Shown here piece by piece: positions 9,818-22,300 of a stretch of DNA of 64,000 nt. Position 1 is the first letter of the stretch; each line of letters opens with the position of its first letter. Source of the DNA: Acanthornis magna (Eukaryota; Chordata; Aves; Passeriformes; Acanthizidae); assembly GCA_036785705.1 (NCBI GenBank), contig JAWUZG010000160.1, positions 124,001-188,000 on the forward strand. Direction: 5' to 3'. The position numbers and the translations under genes are program-made. The notes beneath the pieces were generated by a model. The model ran no database searches. It was not told where the DNA came from and saw only the letters and a program-made list of their open reading frames with translations.

Positions 9818-12144
9818 AGCGAGCTCAGCCGTCTCTCTCCACGCGGTAATGGCAGGTGAGCCAGCGGAAGAGATGGAACAGGGGTTTCTTTACAAACTCA
9901 CTGGGGCAGCCGATCCCGGTGCCCCTCTGGATGGTGAGCTGGGCTGTAGCAGGAACCTTGGAAGCAGTGAGCTGGAACAGCAGAGGTGAGCAGACCCAGG
10001 GTGACAAACCAAGTGTGGCAAAGACTGCAGGCCATGCCAGAAGCCGCGGGGTATTTGGATGTCAGGTTCAAATGTAGCAAGAAGCCCTGAAGCAGCGGCA
10101 GAGAACAGCAGGGGCTGGGCAGGGCATTGCTCCCGGGCTGGCTCACCCACGATGGTTGGTCGTGGGCTTGGGCTGTGCAGAGGGGATGGTCCCGGTGAGG
10201 TACGGTGTGCTTCCAGGTTCTGGCACAGCTCACACTGGCTCTGGGCTCCCAAGCCACGGAGAAGCAGAGAAGCAAGCCAGTAAGCTCCAGTCACAGTGCC
10301 GAAGGGAAAGAAAAAACTGGGCAAAAACCACATGGCAATTGTATCTCTCATCAGAGGGATCACCGCTGCATGGTCACTGAGATGAAGTCACCCCACCAGA
10401 AGGAAGCAAATGTCCCTTGCCCCCAACTCTCAGAGGAAATCCTGGGCTGGCTCTCACCCATTGTGGTACACCTGGAGCCAGGGGAGGTGGGAAGGCAGTG
10501 ACCACCCCGGTCACAAAACAAAAGTAGAAATGGATATGGGATAAAAAACATCCCCAAGACAAGAATAAAAACGGTCAGAAAACCAATGATTTCAAGCTAA
10601 AGCCCCCAACAATGAACAAACCCTGGTCGCTACACCCAGAATGTTTCCTCTACTAGAGAAGCCCCTGCTCCTGGAAGAGCCAGAGAGTCTCTTCCCCAGC
10701 CAGGAGTGAGATGGTATTGAAGAACCACCTGGTCCTGGCCGTGCCCACGGCTTTGCCTTTGCTTGTGGCAGGACTGATCCCAACTCTCTTCCCTCACACA
10801 TTGCTCATGTGCCCCATGGGGACTTGATCCCCTGCTTTGCCTGGCCAGGGCTGGATTGGGCAGGGCCAGCTCGACTGGGAGCTCCTGTGGTGCCGAGAGA
10901 CCAGGGGGGCTTTGCTCCAGGTGTCTCCCAAGGGCTGAGGGTCCCAGCACCACTTGCTCTCCATGTGTTCTCTAACAGCCCATTCCAGAGTGGGATCTTT
11001 CCCGAGGCTGGGGCACCACAGGGAATGGGATCCATCCCTGCAGGGCCAGGTTCTTTGGCCCCCATGACTGGGAGCTTGTTTGGGGAATGAGTTCCAGAGT
11101 TGCATTCAATTCTTTCTGCAGGGCCATGTTGCCATAAGATTTCCTTTCCCAGGCCCAAGACAATGTTCCCAGGGGCACAGGGAGCATTTCCTGCCATCCA
11201 GGGCTTGCTTCGCCCTCCAGAAGCCCCCTGCATTGCCACCACAGCTTTGGAGAGTGTGATCCAGTCAATCTGCCAGGCCTGCCCACACAGGGATTTCATC
11301 CCTAACCCTCCAATCCACAAGGGCTTGACCCACCTGGCCTCGCATGATCGCAGCATGTTTCCCTTTCCTGGAGAACCTGGGAGGTGGTGTCCATGGGGAA
11401 ATCCGAATCAGGGCCCGGATGTGTGTCAGGGACTTTCCCTTTGCCCACCCAGCCCAGCTCTGGCAGTCAGGGAGCTGAGTTTCAGTGCTGATCCCTTCTG
11501 AGGATGTTCCAAGCCCTTCCTGAGCCCTGCAGGAGACCCCGGCAGAGCAGGGGATGCCCGAAGGGGGCTGTGAGTCCCTGGGAAGCCCCCGCTGGAGCAG
11601 TTCCTGAGGCACTGAGCCTGGGGAAGGAAGGGCCCCAGCCTGGAGCAGTTGGGGCAGAGCTGCAACCCCGTGGGAATGACTCCTCCTGGAGAAGGCCCTG
11701 CAGAACTGTGTCCTGTGGAAGGCAGGGACCCCAGGGCAGAGCAGGGCAAGGACTGTGACTCCTCTGGCTGAGCAGCGGCAGAAACAACCTGTGCTGAACT
11801 GCCTGGGACCCCCATTCCCATCTCCTGGTGCCACTGGAGGGAGGAGGGAGAGCCTGGGAAGGAGGGGCAGGAGGATGGATGAGGGTTTTTATGGGTTTCT
11901 TTGACTTCTCATTATCCTGCTCAGATTTGTCAGCAATAAATTCAACTAATGTCTCTAATTTTGAGCCAGTTTTGCCTGTGAGAGGATTTGATGAGTGATT
12001 TCTGCTAGGCCATCTCAACCCAGGAATGCTTCGTTCCATTTTCTCTCCCCGTCCGGCTGCGGAGGTCAGTGAGAGAGCAGCTATGGTGGGTGCAGGGCAT
12101 CCGGCCACTGTCAGCCCACAGCAAGGCAGGAAGGAGGGGGGCCC

Positions 12145-12650
12145 AGGTCAGGTTGTTGAGCAGATTGTTGTTGTCTTTGCAGGAGTTTTGGGGCTCTCTC
12201 AGTCCCTTGGTGAGAGAGACAAAATGATCAATTGCTGCATTTCCGGACTGCTTCCCTCACAGCTGCCCCTGCAGGGGGGGTTTCCACCCAGCCCTGCTCT
12301 CAAAACCATCACAGGCCCTCACAGAGCCACTGCTTGTGCTCCCATTGGTTTTTGTGCTTCTTGCAGAGCTGAGCAAACCACAGCCAGCCCTTTTTCCCCC
12401 ACACAATTCTCACCTTGGAGCAGCTCTAAAGCTGTGAGAATCAAAGCCAAGGGGGTGGCTGGGAGCCTCAGGTCCTGGCTGTCCCTGGGTCTGGCCAGAG
12501 CAGGGCTGGCCAATGGCCATCCCTGGGCAGTGGGGCTGTGCCATGGCTGGGCCCCAGCCTTGGATGGGCACAGGCTGCAAGGAGGAAGAGTTTGGGAGCT
12601 CCTTCCTGCCTGGGGCTCCATTCCCAAGCTGCTCTTCCTGGCTCAGATCC
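12145..12650 (+). repeat. 0.5-kb conserved upstream element, copy 2
   Basis: This copy is inverted relative to the one at 1680-2225 and lies upstream of C1, with the same orientation relative to the gene. It lacks one base near 12485, which shifts the frame seen in the other copies. Confidence 0.5.
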
Positions 12651-13598
12651 TCCCGGGGATGAGCAAGAAGGGAGAAGTCTAGAACAGGTTTTCTGCCAAA
12701 ACCCAATAAACCCAAAGCGTCCCAAGCCCTCCAAGACAGAAATATAATGGAGCGGATGGTGGAGAGCAGGGGAGGGAGGGGGCAGCTCCTCAACAGCTTC
12801 AGCCCCCCCCAAAATTTGGGAGGTCCAATCCCTCATCAGCAATTTGGGGCCAGATAAGCCATTTCCAGGGTAAAAAGCTGCAGTTTTCCATCCCAGTGCT
12901 GGCAGGAAGAGGGGGCAGAATGGTCCTTTGGTGTTGTGGAAAGAGGGGGGATTTTCGGGGGTCACGAATGTTTTATCTGGAGGGTCTCATCCATTTCCTG
13001 GTTCCCAGCACTGAGACCCCGTGGGGGATGGGGAGGGAGTATGGGGTGGTTATGAGGGGGTTGTGGGGGGCCTGTGCCCTCCCCAACTGACACCCACCCC
13101 CTGTAACCCCCCACTGTCACCCCCGTTGTGGCTTATCATGCACGTAAGGGTCTTGGGGGGCTGCAGGATGGGAGGAGTGGTTTCATCTTACCAAGGGGGA
13201 ATAAGAGGTTTCCAAATTGTGGGGAGGGGAACATCAAGAGGGGCATAAAGGGGATGGGGCACTCTCCAATTTGGGGAACCCCAGAGGTCACAGTGTCCCA
13301 CTGGGGACAGCAAGGATGGGCAGGGCCCTCCCTGGACACGGGTCCCCAGGCTGTGCCACCCCCGGGACAGGGATCCCCCTCCGGAACGTGTCTAGGGACC
13401 TCCCCTCAGGACCACCAGCCCTAGGACAGGACCCCCCCCCAGCAGGGATGTGTCACCCGTGGGACAGGATCCCCCCAGGCCGTGTCACCCCCAGAACAGG
13501 GACCCCCCAGGACAGGACCCCCCTGGGTGTGCCCCCCAGGACAGAACCTGCCCCCCCATCTGACTCTCAGCACAAACGGCCTCTTCCTTCTGCTGTAG

Positions 13599-13610
13599 GA
13601 AAGAGAAAGT
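13599..13610 (+). promoter_or_regulatory. ISRE-like element upstream of C1
   Basis: GAAAGAGAAAGT matches the GAAANNGAAA core, about 1 kb upstream of the C1 start, and follows a TTCC-rich stretch. It is shorter than in A and B genes. Confidence 0.45.
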
Positions 13611-13969
13611 GTTGGGGGGCACAGCTGGAGACCCCCATCCCCTACAGCCCTCCCACCCCTCCCTGCAGCCCCTGCACCCCCTTTTCCCACCTATTACCTG
13701 CTCAGGGGCTCCCCAGGATCAGCGAGCCAGGAAATGCAGGGGGCAGTGTGTGTGTGAAAGTGAGGGAAATAAAGAAAAAAATAGAAATAGAGGAAAAAGG
13801 CCGGGGGAGAGGGGGCAAAGAACCAAAGCCCCCTGTGACCCCTCTGGAGTGTCCCCTAAGGCCACGAGCACCCCAGGAGGATTTTGCTGTACTCTGGGTC
13901 ACCACAAAATCTGAGGCACCCAGTGAAGGACATGTGACCCAGGTGCCAGGCACCCAGGCACTGCCCTGG

Positions 13970-14400
13970 GACCCCCATTCCCCAGGGAACCCAACCAAGA
14001 GACACCCATTCCCTTGGCCCTCCTCCCTGGGACCACCATTCCAGGGCTCCCCCTGCTGGGGTCTCCATTTCCAAGGCCCCCCTTCCTTTGATCCATTCCC
14101 ACGGGGCCCTCCATTCCCCCACCACCCCCATCCCTGGGACCAGCTCCCCATGTCCCCAGTTCCCTGGAGCCTGTGTTCCCCAGGGACCCCACCCCTGGGT
14201 CCCCGACACATTTGGACACCCATTCCCAAATAGCCTGTCCCCTGTGACTCCCCCTCCTCAGGACCCCCATTCTCTGGACCTCCGTTCCCAGGAACTCCCG
14301 TCCCAGGCAAACCCTGGGACCCCCTTCCCAGGACCCCATACTTGCTCCCCACTTGCCCCTGGACACCAACCGAGGCTCCCCACATCTCCTGATCCCCCTG
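13970..14400. repeat. Degenerate minisatellite upstream of C1
   Basis: Imperfect CCCATTCCC/GGGACCC units lie between the ISRE-like motif and exon 1, in the same position as upstream of B1 and the other genes. Confidence 0.55.
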
Positions 14401-14616
14401 TCCCGGGTCCCTTATATTCCACCAGGTCCCACCATGTCCCACCATCTCCTCAGCCTGCCCCCAGCCTGTCCCCATCCTGCCCCCACCATTTGCCACCTAC
14501 ACATGGGGACAAGATGTGACCTCGCTTCCTTCCCCTTCATCCGAAGAACCGCCACCACGGGGACAGGTGGCCCCAGCAGCGTGTGACAGCCAGCCTGGAT
14601 AGCCGGGGACACTGGG

Positions 14617-17600
14617 ATGGCCGGGAAGGTGGCACTGCTCCTGTGGGGTGAGTGCCCCGGGCATGGGCCTGACGCCCTGGGAATGGGCTCTGGTGAGGCA
14701 GAGAGTGGCGGGGAGGGGGCACAGGGGGGTCGAGGGGTCCCCTGAGGTGGTCCCCAACACCAGCAGAGCCAGTCCGTGATGAGACAGGGATCATGGGGTG
14801 GCTGTGGGGTCAGGGGCAGGGGGATAGGTATGAGGGGACAGAAATGGGGGGATAGGGATGGAGGCACAAGGATATGGTGATAGGCACCTTGGTACAGTGG
14901 CAGCTGTGGGCACAGGGGACAGAGGGACAAGGGGACGGGGACAAGGGGACAAGCACCATTCGGATGGGCTTTGTGGACAGATGCTGTGGGGCTGGTGAGG
15001 GTGACTTCTGCCAGCACAGGATGACAGTGGCGTTGCCATGCCCAGGGTGTCCACAGAGTCCCCATGTCCTGCCTCAGCCTGGGGTGCCTGAGATGTCCCT
15101 GTCCCTGAGACGTCCATGCCACACTGGTGTTTGAATGGGGACGGTTTGGGGACAGCCCCCACACCCATCCCCCAGGTGCTGTCCTCATGAGGCCACCCCC
15201 ACTCAGCCTCTCTCCTTTCTCCCTTCCAGCCCAGACCCTCGTCCTCACTGGTGAGTCCTCAGGGGGATGCCATGTCCCCACCCGCTGTCACCAGTCCCAC
15301 GGTGGCCCTGGCAGGCTGGTGTCCCCTGTCACCCGCAGGTGCCCAGACCACCCAGCTCCTCGTGGATCCCCCCTGGACGCCGGCAGTTCTGTGGGACTGG
15401 GTGACACTGACCTGCCAGGGCTCGGGGGCCCCCAATGCCACCACCTGGCACAAGGACGGGCGGAACTGGTGGGAAAAGAGACCCAACCGTTTCCTCGTTA
15501 CTGAGAGTGGCACCTACAAGGGTGACAGACCTGGCACAGGGCTCAGCAATGCCATGAGCGTCTTAGATGGTGAGGGGGGATGGGCTCTGGGTGGGCTCCA
15601 CTCCATGGGTGTCTCACATTCCTCATGTCTCTGTCCTCTGCACATGGTCACATTCACCTGTCCTCTGCACATGGTCACATTCCAGTGCATCCCAGTTCAT
15701 CCCAGTGCGCACCAGTGCATCTCACTGTGTTGAGACCCCCCTGGTGCATCCAGGTGCCATGGCATTTCCCCCTGGTGTCCCCTGGGCCCCTGGGTGCAGT
15801 GCAGCTCAGAGCCCCTCAGTGCCATGGGAACCCCCCTGTCCCACAGCCCGGCTGGTGCTGCAGGTGCCAGCGTCGACACTACTGGAGGGGGACACGGTGA
15901 CACAGCGCTGCCGGGGCTGGCAGGACAACCTGGTCACTGGGGTGAGATTTTACCACGAGAAGAAGGATCTGGCCAGGTCCCGTGATGGGACCGAGCTGTC
16001 CCTGCCCCCGCTGCAGCTGCACCACAGCGGCCAATATCACTGCAAGGCCAAGGTGGGCTCCAAACAGTCACGGTGGGAGGAGTCAGTGCCAGTGCCAGTG
16101 CCAGTGCACGGTGAGCACCCTGCTAGCCAGAGCCCTGACACCCCAACACCCCCTCAGCCCCTTCCCAGCAGACTTGGAGTCACAAGACACCCACTCTTGT
16201 CTCCTTCCCAGAGCTCTTCACAGTGCCGGTGCTGGAGGGTCCCCCCGAGCCCACCGAAGGGTCCCCCCTGAATCTCAGCTGCCTCAGCACCCCCAGCCCC
16301 CTGCGGCCCCGAGCCCCCCTCCTGCACCTCTTCTACCGGGATGGGCAGTTGGTGGGGGGCCCGCAGGTGTCCCCGCAGCTCCTGGTGCCCGCCGTGGAGG
16401 TGTCCCACTCGGGCAATTACAGCTGCGAGGTGCGCTCCGAGTGGGGGGCCGTGCGGAAGAGCAGTGCCCGGCTCCGCGTCACGGTGCGCAGTGAGTGCAG
16501 GGATGGGCACGGCAACCCCGACAGCCTCCCCGGGTCCCCAGCCCTGTCTGGGTCCCCCCATCCCTACCAGACACCCTGTCTGGGTCTCCCCATCTCTCCC
16601 CACTGCCATCTCACCCATCACTGCCTGGGTCCCTTCATCCATTCCCCCGTACCACCCAATGTCCTCCCATCATTGCCCCAAGTCCCTGCCTCCCTCCCTC
16701 GATCCTCCCACTCCTCTCTGAGGTTCCTCCATGGTGACCACATCCCACCATCCTACTCTGGTTCTCCACACCTTTGTCTGGGGTCCCTCACGTCCATCTC
16801 CAGTTCTCCCCTCCATGAATCCTCCATCCCTCCCTGGACTCCCTTCTTTATCACTGTGGTACCCCCACCCCTCTCTGACCTTCCCCCACCTCCCTGGGTC
16901 CCTCAAGGTTTCCTGGTGTCCCCCACCCCTACCCAGCACCCCTATTGCACCCATCTCCCCCTGCAGGGGTCCCGCTCTTGGAGGTGTCCCTGTCAGTGCA
17001 GCCCCCCGGGGGACATGTGGCACTGGGTGACCGCCTGGTGCTGAGCTGCGTGGTGGCTGCAGGGACAGGTCCCCTGTCCTTCTCCTGGCACCGGGAAAGC
17101 TCGGGGGCACCGCTGGGCACTGGCCCCCACCTGGAGCTGAGCAAGGTTGGAGACAAGGACAGCGGCCACTACCAGTGCCGGGCCAGTGATGGGGACAGCG
17201 TGGCCGAGAGCCCCCCACTCAATGTCACCGTCCTGGGTGAGCAGGACCCTTGGGCTGGGGGTGACTCCCTCACGGCATCCCCAGTTCCACACATTCACAT
17301 CCAACCTCATCTCCCTGACACCATCCCCAACCCATCCCAGGTCACAGCCCCTACCTCTGGGCATCACAGTCCTGGGGTTACTGGGACTGTCTGGGTCCCG
17401 AAATCCCCACCCAGGACATCCCACCCATGAGTCCCTCATCCCACCTGTCACATCCCTCACCCCACATCAGGTCAAAGTCACCATCCTGAGCATGACACTC
17501 CCAGAGGAGTTGTACCCCTGGGATTGGGGTGATGCCCCCCATGATATGCCTCATCCAGCCGATCACATCCCACCCACACCATTCCACACCCCCCACCAGG

Positions 17601-19159
17601 TGACGATGACTATCACCCTTGGACATAGTCCTGGGGGAGAGGGACCCTCAGGATTGTGGTCACCCCATTCACAGTATCCCTCATCTCACCCTCATCTCAC
17701 CCTCACCTCTCTCTCACCTCACCCTCATCCCATCGTCATCCCATCTGTCACATGCCCTCATCCCACACAGGTGAGGATCCCCACCACCGTGGGTCACAGT
17801 CACAGGTGAAGGGGACCCTCTGTGTCCAGCTGCCACCATGCACAGACTCCCTCATCCCACCCATTCCACCATCATCCCCCCATGCTGGGTGCCAGCCCCT
17901 CCCCCACCTTCAGCCCTGTCTCTGTCCCTGCAGTGCCTGTGGCCAATGCCACCATCACCCCTGGCCCCCCAGCACACCAGGTGCACCCAGGTGACCCCGT
18001 GACCCTGCGCTGCTCGGTGCAGGTGGGCTCAGCACCTGTCACCTTCACCTGGCTGCGTGACGGGCAGGAGGTGGCCCGGGGTCCCCTCCTGGATCTTGGG
18101 GACATCAATGTGGAACATTCTGGCACCTACCAGTGCATGGCCACCAACCAGCTGGACAGGCACCGTGTGTTCCAGGCACTCAGCCCAGAGCTGTCCCTGG
18201 AGGTGACACCACAGGCATACAGGGACACAGGTGGGGTCACACAGGGTCACTGGGGGCTGCAGCTCCCCTGAGACAATAGGTGACCCCAATGTGTCATGTG
18301 TCCCCTCTGTCCCCAGCAGTGGCTGAGGGGGTTGTAAGGACCTTCCTGTTCCTGCTCCTGCTCCTGGGTGTCATCGGCAGCTGTCACTGGTGGCACCGCA
18401 TGGGTGGGTGATAGTGGAGGGGGACAGGGGTCCTGAAAGGCAATGGGAAGTCCCCAGTATGGAGGGGCAATGGGGTGGCAATCAAAGCCCGTGATATGAG
18501 GATCTGAGATTGCGGGCATTTTGAACGATCCTGGGGTGTCCTGGAGGGACCTTGAGGAATATTGGGGTGGCACTGGCAGCTCCTGGCATTTTTGGGGAGG
18601 TGTTGTAGGATCATGCAAGGATGTTGGTGGTTCTTCAAGGATCCTGGGGGATTCTCCATCCCTGCCAAGCTTGGGATTATAGGGGCTTTGGTGGTGCTCA
18701 GGGGTACTGGAGGGAATCTGGGGTACAGTGAGGGCTCAGGAGGGATCAGATGCCATGGGGATCCCATGATCACACCCCAACCCCCTTTTCCCTGCAGCTG
18801 CCAGGAAGTCCCAGGACAGGTGAGTTGGCTGCTCCATCCCTGACTCCCCTTTCTCCCCTCCCCAGACACCCCCCCCCCACACCCCTTTATCCCTGCAGGG
18901 CTTTCCTGGAGCCCCTGTCCCCCCTGAAGGTGGGGGAGGTGCTGGACACTCATGTGGTGGGCACTGCGCAGGCCGAGGGTGAGTACAGGGGAGGGACCCG
19001 GGACAGGTCACCCACGGGTGCCACCCCCAACCCAGGTCCCCCCAGCCGGTGTCTCTTGCAGGGCCCCAGGTGGGTACCCTGTTCTCCCTCCCCACAGGAA
19101 CCACAAGTGATCCACGCGGAGCTTCCAGGATCCCACAAGTGACTGCAAGACCCCAGTGA
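14617..19159 (+). CDS. Gene C1: five-Ig FCRL-like receptor with signalling tyrosines lost
   Basis: The exons are leader 14617-14647, mini-exon 15230-15250, Ig D1 15339-15569, D2 15847-16110, D3 16212-16490, D4 16967-17236, D5 17934-18230, TM 18320-18403, and cytoplasmic 18798-18819, 18899-18978 and 19062-19159. They join into one open frame of 558 codons plus stop. The usual first ATG is ATA, so translation should start at the second Met of the leader. D1 has lost its second disulfide cysteine: TYKG, where C2 has TYKC. The TM core is FLFLLLLLGVIG. In the tail VLYTHIV has become VLDTHVV. The ITIM-like stretch in the last exon codes VIHAEL (Tyr to His) and, with this splicing, is also read out of frame. 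It could be a membrane receptor without ITIM signalling, or an early pseudogene. The last-exon acceptor is the least certain junction. Confidence 0.75.
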
Positions 19160-19398
19160 CATCTACGAGAAGATGTTGTGACACTGGGGGGGCTGGGCAT
19201 CACTGGGGGTCACTGGAGGTCCCCGTCTCTGGGCACCCACACCTCTGTTTTTCCTCCCATTGCCCCATGGGTTCCCAACCTGACTTGGGAGGAGATCATG
19301 AGTGGAGGGGCTCCCATGTGGAGCTGCACAGCATGGCCAATGCTGCCCATTCTCCCTCCCAGTGCCAGGGGGGCACAGCACCCTATTATTGGGACCAA

Positions 19399-19404
19399 AA
19401 TAAA
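19399..19404 (+). terminator. Polyadenylation signal of C1
   Basis: A canonical AATAAA lies 240 bp after the predicted C1 stop, at the start of the conserved 3'-flank segment. The corresponding region of B1 and B2 has only an ATAAAT-like variant. Confidence 0.55.
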
Positions 19405-19908
19405 TCTTTTTGCTTAAACTGGAAGAAATGGTTTTTATTTTTTCATCTCTGTTGGGCTTTAGGAATGGGATTCTCCAATTTCAGGCTTCTCCTAAAAACC
19501 ACGAGCTGATGCACCTCCCTTCCAGTTGGAGGCTCAAAAGGCCTGGTAGAACAGTGGGAGTTCAGGGCAAAACTCAATAATTTGGTGCCATCATTCATTC
19601 CCAGCCAATGGTGAACTTTGGATTTTGCACCAGGTACTCACGAGGTTTGAAAGACAGCTGTCTGCCGAGGAAGGCAGGAACCTCCCTGGGATGGAAAATA
19701 TGACCTCCTTCCCTCCAGATTATTATCATTTTGAAATTGCAGGGCTTTCAGGCACAGATATAGGAAAAGGAATAACAGTTCTTTACTAGGATATATCTAG
19801 CAAGACAAACAAACAAGAGCAGCAACAACAAACCCAAACAGAATCCCAACAACAGCCTTCTATCGCCTGCCAAAGCACTTTCCCCTTCGGTGTAGTTACA
19901 GTCACAGC

Positions 19909-19984
19909 CAGCAGGGGCGCTGTTGGCTCCCGGCCAGGCTGGGCAGGTGCGATGATAACCCCGCGGCTGCAGGGGGCGCTGTGG
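19909..19984 (+). promoter_or_regulatory. Paired CTCF-like motifs downstream of C1
   Basis: GCCAGCAGGGGCGCTGTTGGC at 19907-19927 and GCTGCAGGGGGCGCTGTGG at 19966-19984 repeat the pair seen after B1 and B2, spaced by about 55 bp. Confidence 0.5.
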
Positions 19985-20829
19985 CGTGAGCTCAGCCATC
20001 TCTCTCCACCTGGCAATGGCGGCTCAGGCAACAGAAAGAGAGCCAATGGCTCCCTTTGTGAAACTCATGGGCAGCAGCCGGACTCAGCGCCACTCCGGAT
20101 TGTGAGCTGGACTGTAGCAGGAGCCTCGGAGCAGCGGGCTGGACAGCAGAGCTGAGCACACACAGGGTGGCAAACAAAGTGTAGCAAAAAAAGGAACAAG
20201 TCTAACCAGGAGCCACAGGTATCTGGGCAGATGTAGGGTGTTGAGTTAAAGTGTAGCAAAAACAGTGCAGCAGCAGAAAAAGAGCAGGACTGGGCAGCGG
20301 CAGCTGGGTTCTCGCGAGCAGCTGGGAGATGCTCTCTCCAGAGAGGGGGAGGGGGTCAGGGTCCCAGGTTTCCCCCCAGGCACCCACGCAGATGTGAGGG
20401 TCCCTCCCAGTGAGGTTGGGTGTTGGAGAGGTCCCAGTTCAACAGCTGCTCTTACGAGCAAAGGCTCACCCATGGGAAGGAGAAGTAGTGAGAGACAAAT
20501 TTCCACAGCAGCAGTGAATTCTTCCCGCAGCCGCAGTCCAGCACCAAGACCAGAACCATCTCTGATCCAATCTGTGAGAGAGAGAGAGAGTTAGAGAGCA
20601 CTGAGAGAGCTGAACCCAGCCCCTGACTGCCAGCCAAGTCTTGCGGTACCTCCACACTTCCCAAGAGAAAACCCCCCAGCTAAGAGACTGCAGCAAACTG
20701 CACCCCTTTCCCCTCCTCCCCATCCTGGCTACATCTTTCATCTCTTAAGTACCTGTCCTTCTCATCCCTTTGGCAACAAAAGGGAGAAAAATTCCCTGAG
20801 AGAAAGAAAAAAAAGAAAAATCCTCACCT

Positions 20830-21345
20830 TTAAGAGAATGTCCATGCAGAGCCACGAGACTTTATGGTTCCCTTTAGGACCCCATTGGTGCATCCCACAG
20901 CAGCGTTTGCTTGTGGATAATACAGAGTGAGGAATGTCCCTGAGTGTCCAATAGGTCCATGGGATTGCTCCCTGGCTGCTGGGCAGCAACCAACCCACAA
21001 GGAAGGCTTTTCCTGGGCCATATTTAGGCACTCTTCCATTTTTCTCATTCCCACCCTGAGACTTGATTTACTTCCCATGGATTCTTCTCCCAAAAGGGAA
21101 CAACTCTGTCCATCCTCAGAACAGTGCACAGGAATCTGTGGAAATGCCCGTGTGTCCCTCAGGGTCTGATTCCCTGGAAAATCCCCTCCATCCTGCCCTG
21201 AATTCTCCTGCTGGGCATTCCCTGCTTCTGCTCTCACCCCCTGATCCCTGGATCCACTTCTGAAGCCCCTGCTCGGTATTTCCACAATTTTCCCTCTCAT
21301 CTCGCAGCCACATCAAGGAATGAAAAATTCTTTCTGGAAGCTTCG
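20830..21345 (-). repeat. Dispersed repeat element B, copy 2 (inverted)
   Basis: This is the reverse-complement relative of 2240-2760. It abuts the inverted conserved element, so the two behave as one ancestral block. Confidence 0.45.
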
Positions 21346-21364
21346 AAAGGGCTGTAGGTTTTGT

Positions 21365-21890
21365 ACAGGAAGGAGGAGGGTCCTGGTCAGGTTGTTGAGC
21401 AGATTGTTGTTGTCTTTGCAGGAGTTTTGGGGTTCTCTCAGTCCCTTGGCCAGAGGGACAAAATGATCAATTGCTGCATTTCCAGACTGCTTCCCTCACA
21501 GCTGCCCCTGCAGGGGGGGTTTCCACCCAGCCCTGCTCTCAAAACCATCACAGGCCCTCGCAGAGCCACTGCTTGGGCTCCCATTGGTTTTTGTGCTTCT
21601 TGCAGGGCTGAGCAAACCACAGCCAGCCCTTTTTCCCCCACACAATTCTCACCTTGGAGCAGCACTAAAGCTGCGAGAATCAAAGCCAAGGGGGTGGCTG
21701 GGAGCCTCAGGTCCTGGCTGTCCCCTGGGGCTGGCCAGAGTAGGGCTGGCCAATGGCCATCCCTGGGCAGTGGGGCTGTGCCATGGCTGGGCCCCAGCCT
21801 TGGATGGGCACAGGCTGCAAGGAGGAGGAGTTTGGGAGCTCCTTCCTGCCTGGGGCTCCATTCCCAAGCTGCTCTTCCAGGCTCAGCTTC
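21365..21890 (+). repeat. 0.5-kb conserved upstream element, copy 3
   Basis: This copy lies upstream of gene D in the same orientation relative to transcription as the others and remains very similar to the copies upstream of A1, A2 and C2. Confidence 0.5.
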
Positions 21891-22056
21891 AGTTTTCCGT
21901 CACAGTGCTGGGGGGGCGGATGGGGCAGGATGGTCCTGGAGTGTTGTGGGCAGAGGGGGAGACGGCTGGGAGGTCACCAGCTTTTTATCTGGAGGGTCTC
22001 ATCTGTCTCCTGGTTCCCAGCTCTGAGACTCTGCAGTGGGGGTCGTTTTTTGGGGT

Positions 22057-22300
22057 TGTCAGGAAAGTGAATCCACAAATGTGTCCAAAAAGGAGAGAGA
22101 GGAGTTCTGTAACTTTATTCATGATTAAAGGGAGAGGTCATGGGCATTTCCCATGGAGTGTCTCCAATTGCTAGAGGACACAGCCTCTTCTTATTGCACT
22201 TTCCTGGCCACAAGTTCCCTCTCTCTTTCCCCATTGGCTGAGGTACTCAAGAGGTACAGACTTCCCAGAATGGCTAATGCAGAGCCCCTTCTAATATACA
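22057..22300 (-). mobile_element. Solo-type LTR with 3' internal remnant, family 1
   Basis: On the minus strand the element starts TGTATATTAG and ends CCTGACA, so it has TG...CA termini and is about 244 bp. It is preceded by a purine-rich tract with GGGGGGAA typical of the plus-strand primer site. The adjoining 22301-22460 looks like retroviral 3' internal sequence. A TTTATT at about 22112 gives AATAAA on the minus strand. The same family occurs at 44029-44284. Confidence 0.65.

Larger units (their letters stand above)
8742..14616. other. Intergenic region between B1 and C1
   Basis: This 5.9-kb stretch begins with the B1 3' flank. A conserved 3'-flank segment (about 9240-9430) recurs after D (27775-27960) and B2 (50960-51150), and inverted after E (30660-30850). 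It continues with an ERV-like repeat (9470-9660), paired CTCF-like motifs (9741-9760 and 9793-9817), a 10000-11900 stretch with no recognisable gene that is duplicated at 51700-53300, the conserved element (12145-12650), the C1 ISRE-like motif and a minisatellite (13970-14400). I find no supported gene. Confidence 0.5.

Noticed and set aside
10805..11356. Minus-strand 183-codon frame duplicated near 52.3-53.0 kb
   Set aside because: The frame is not conserved as one unit in the duplicate, and I recognise no domain; it was left as uncharacterised intergenic sequence.
13217..14233. Plus-strand open frame of 338 codons, and its partners over the minisatellites
   Set aside because: Low-complexity Pro/Gly composition arises from the repeat units, and equally long frames exist on the opposite strand.
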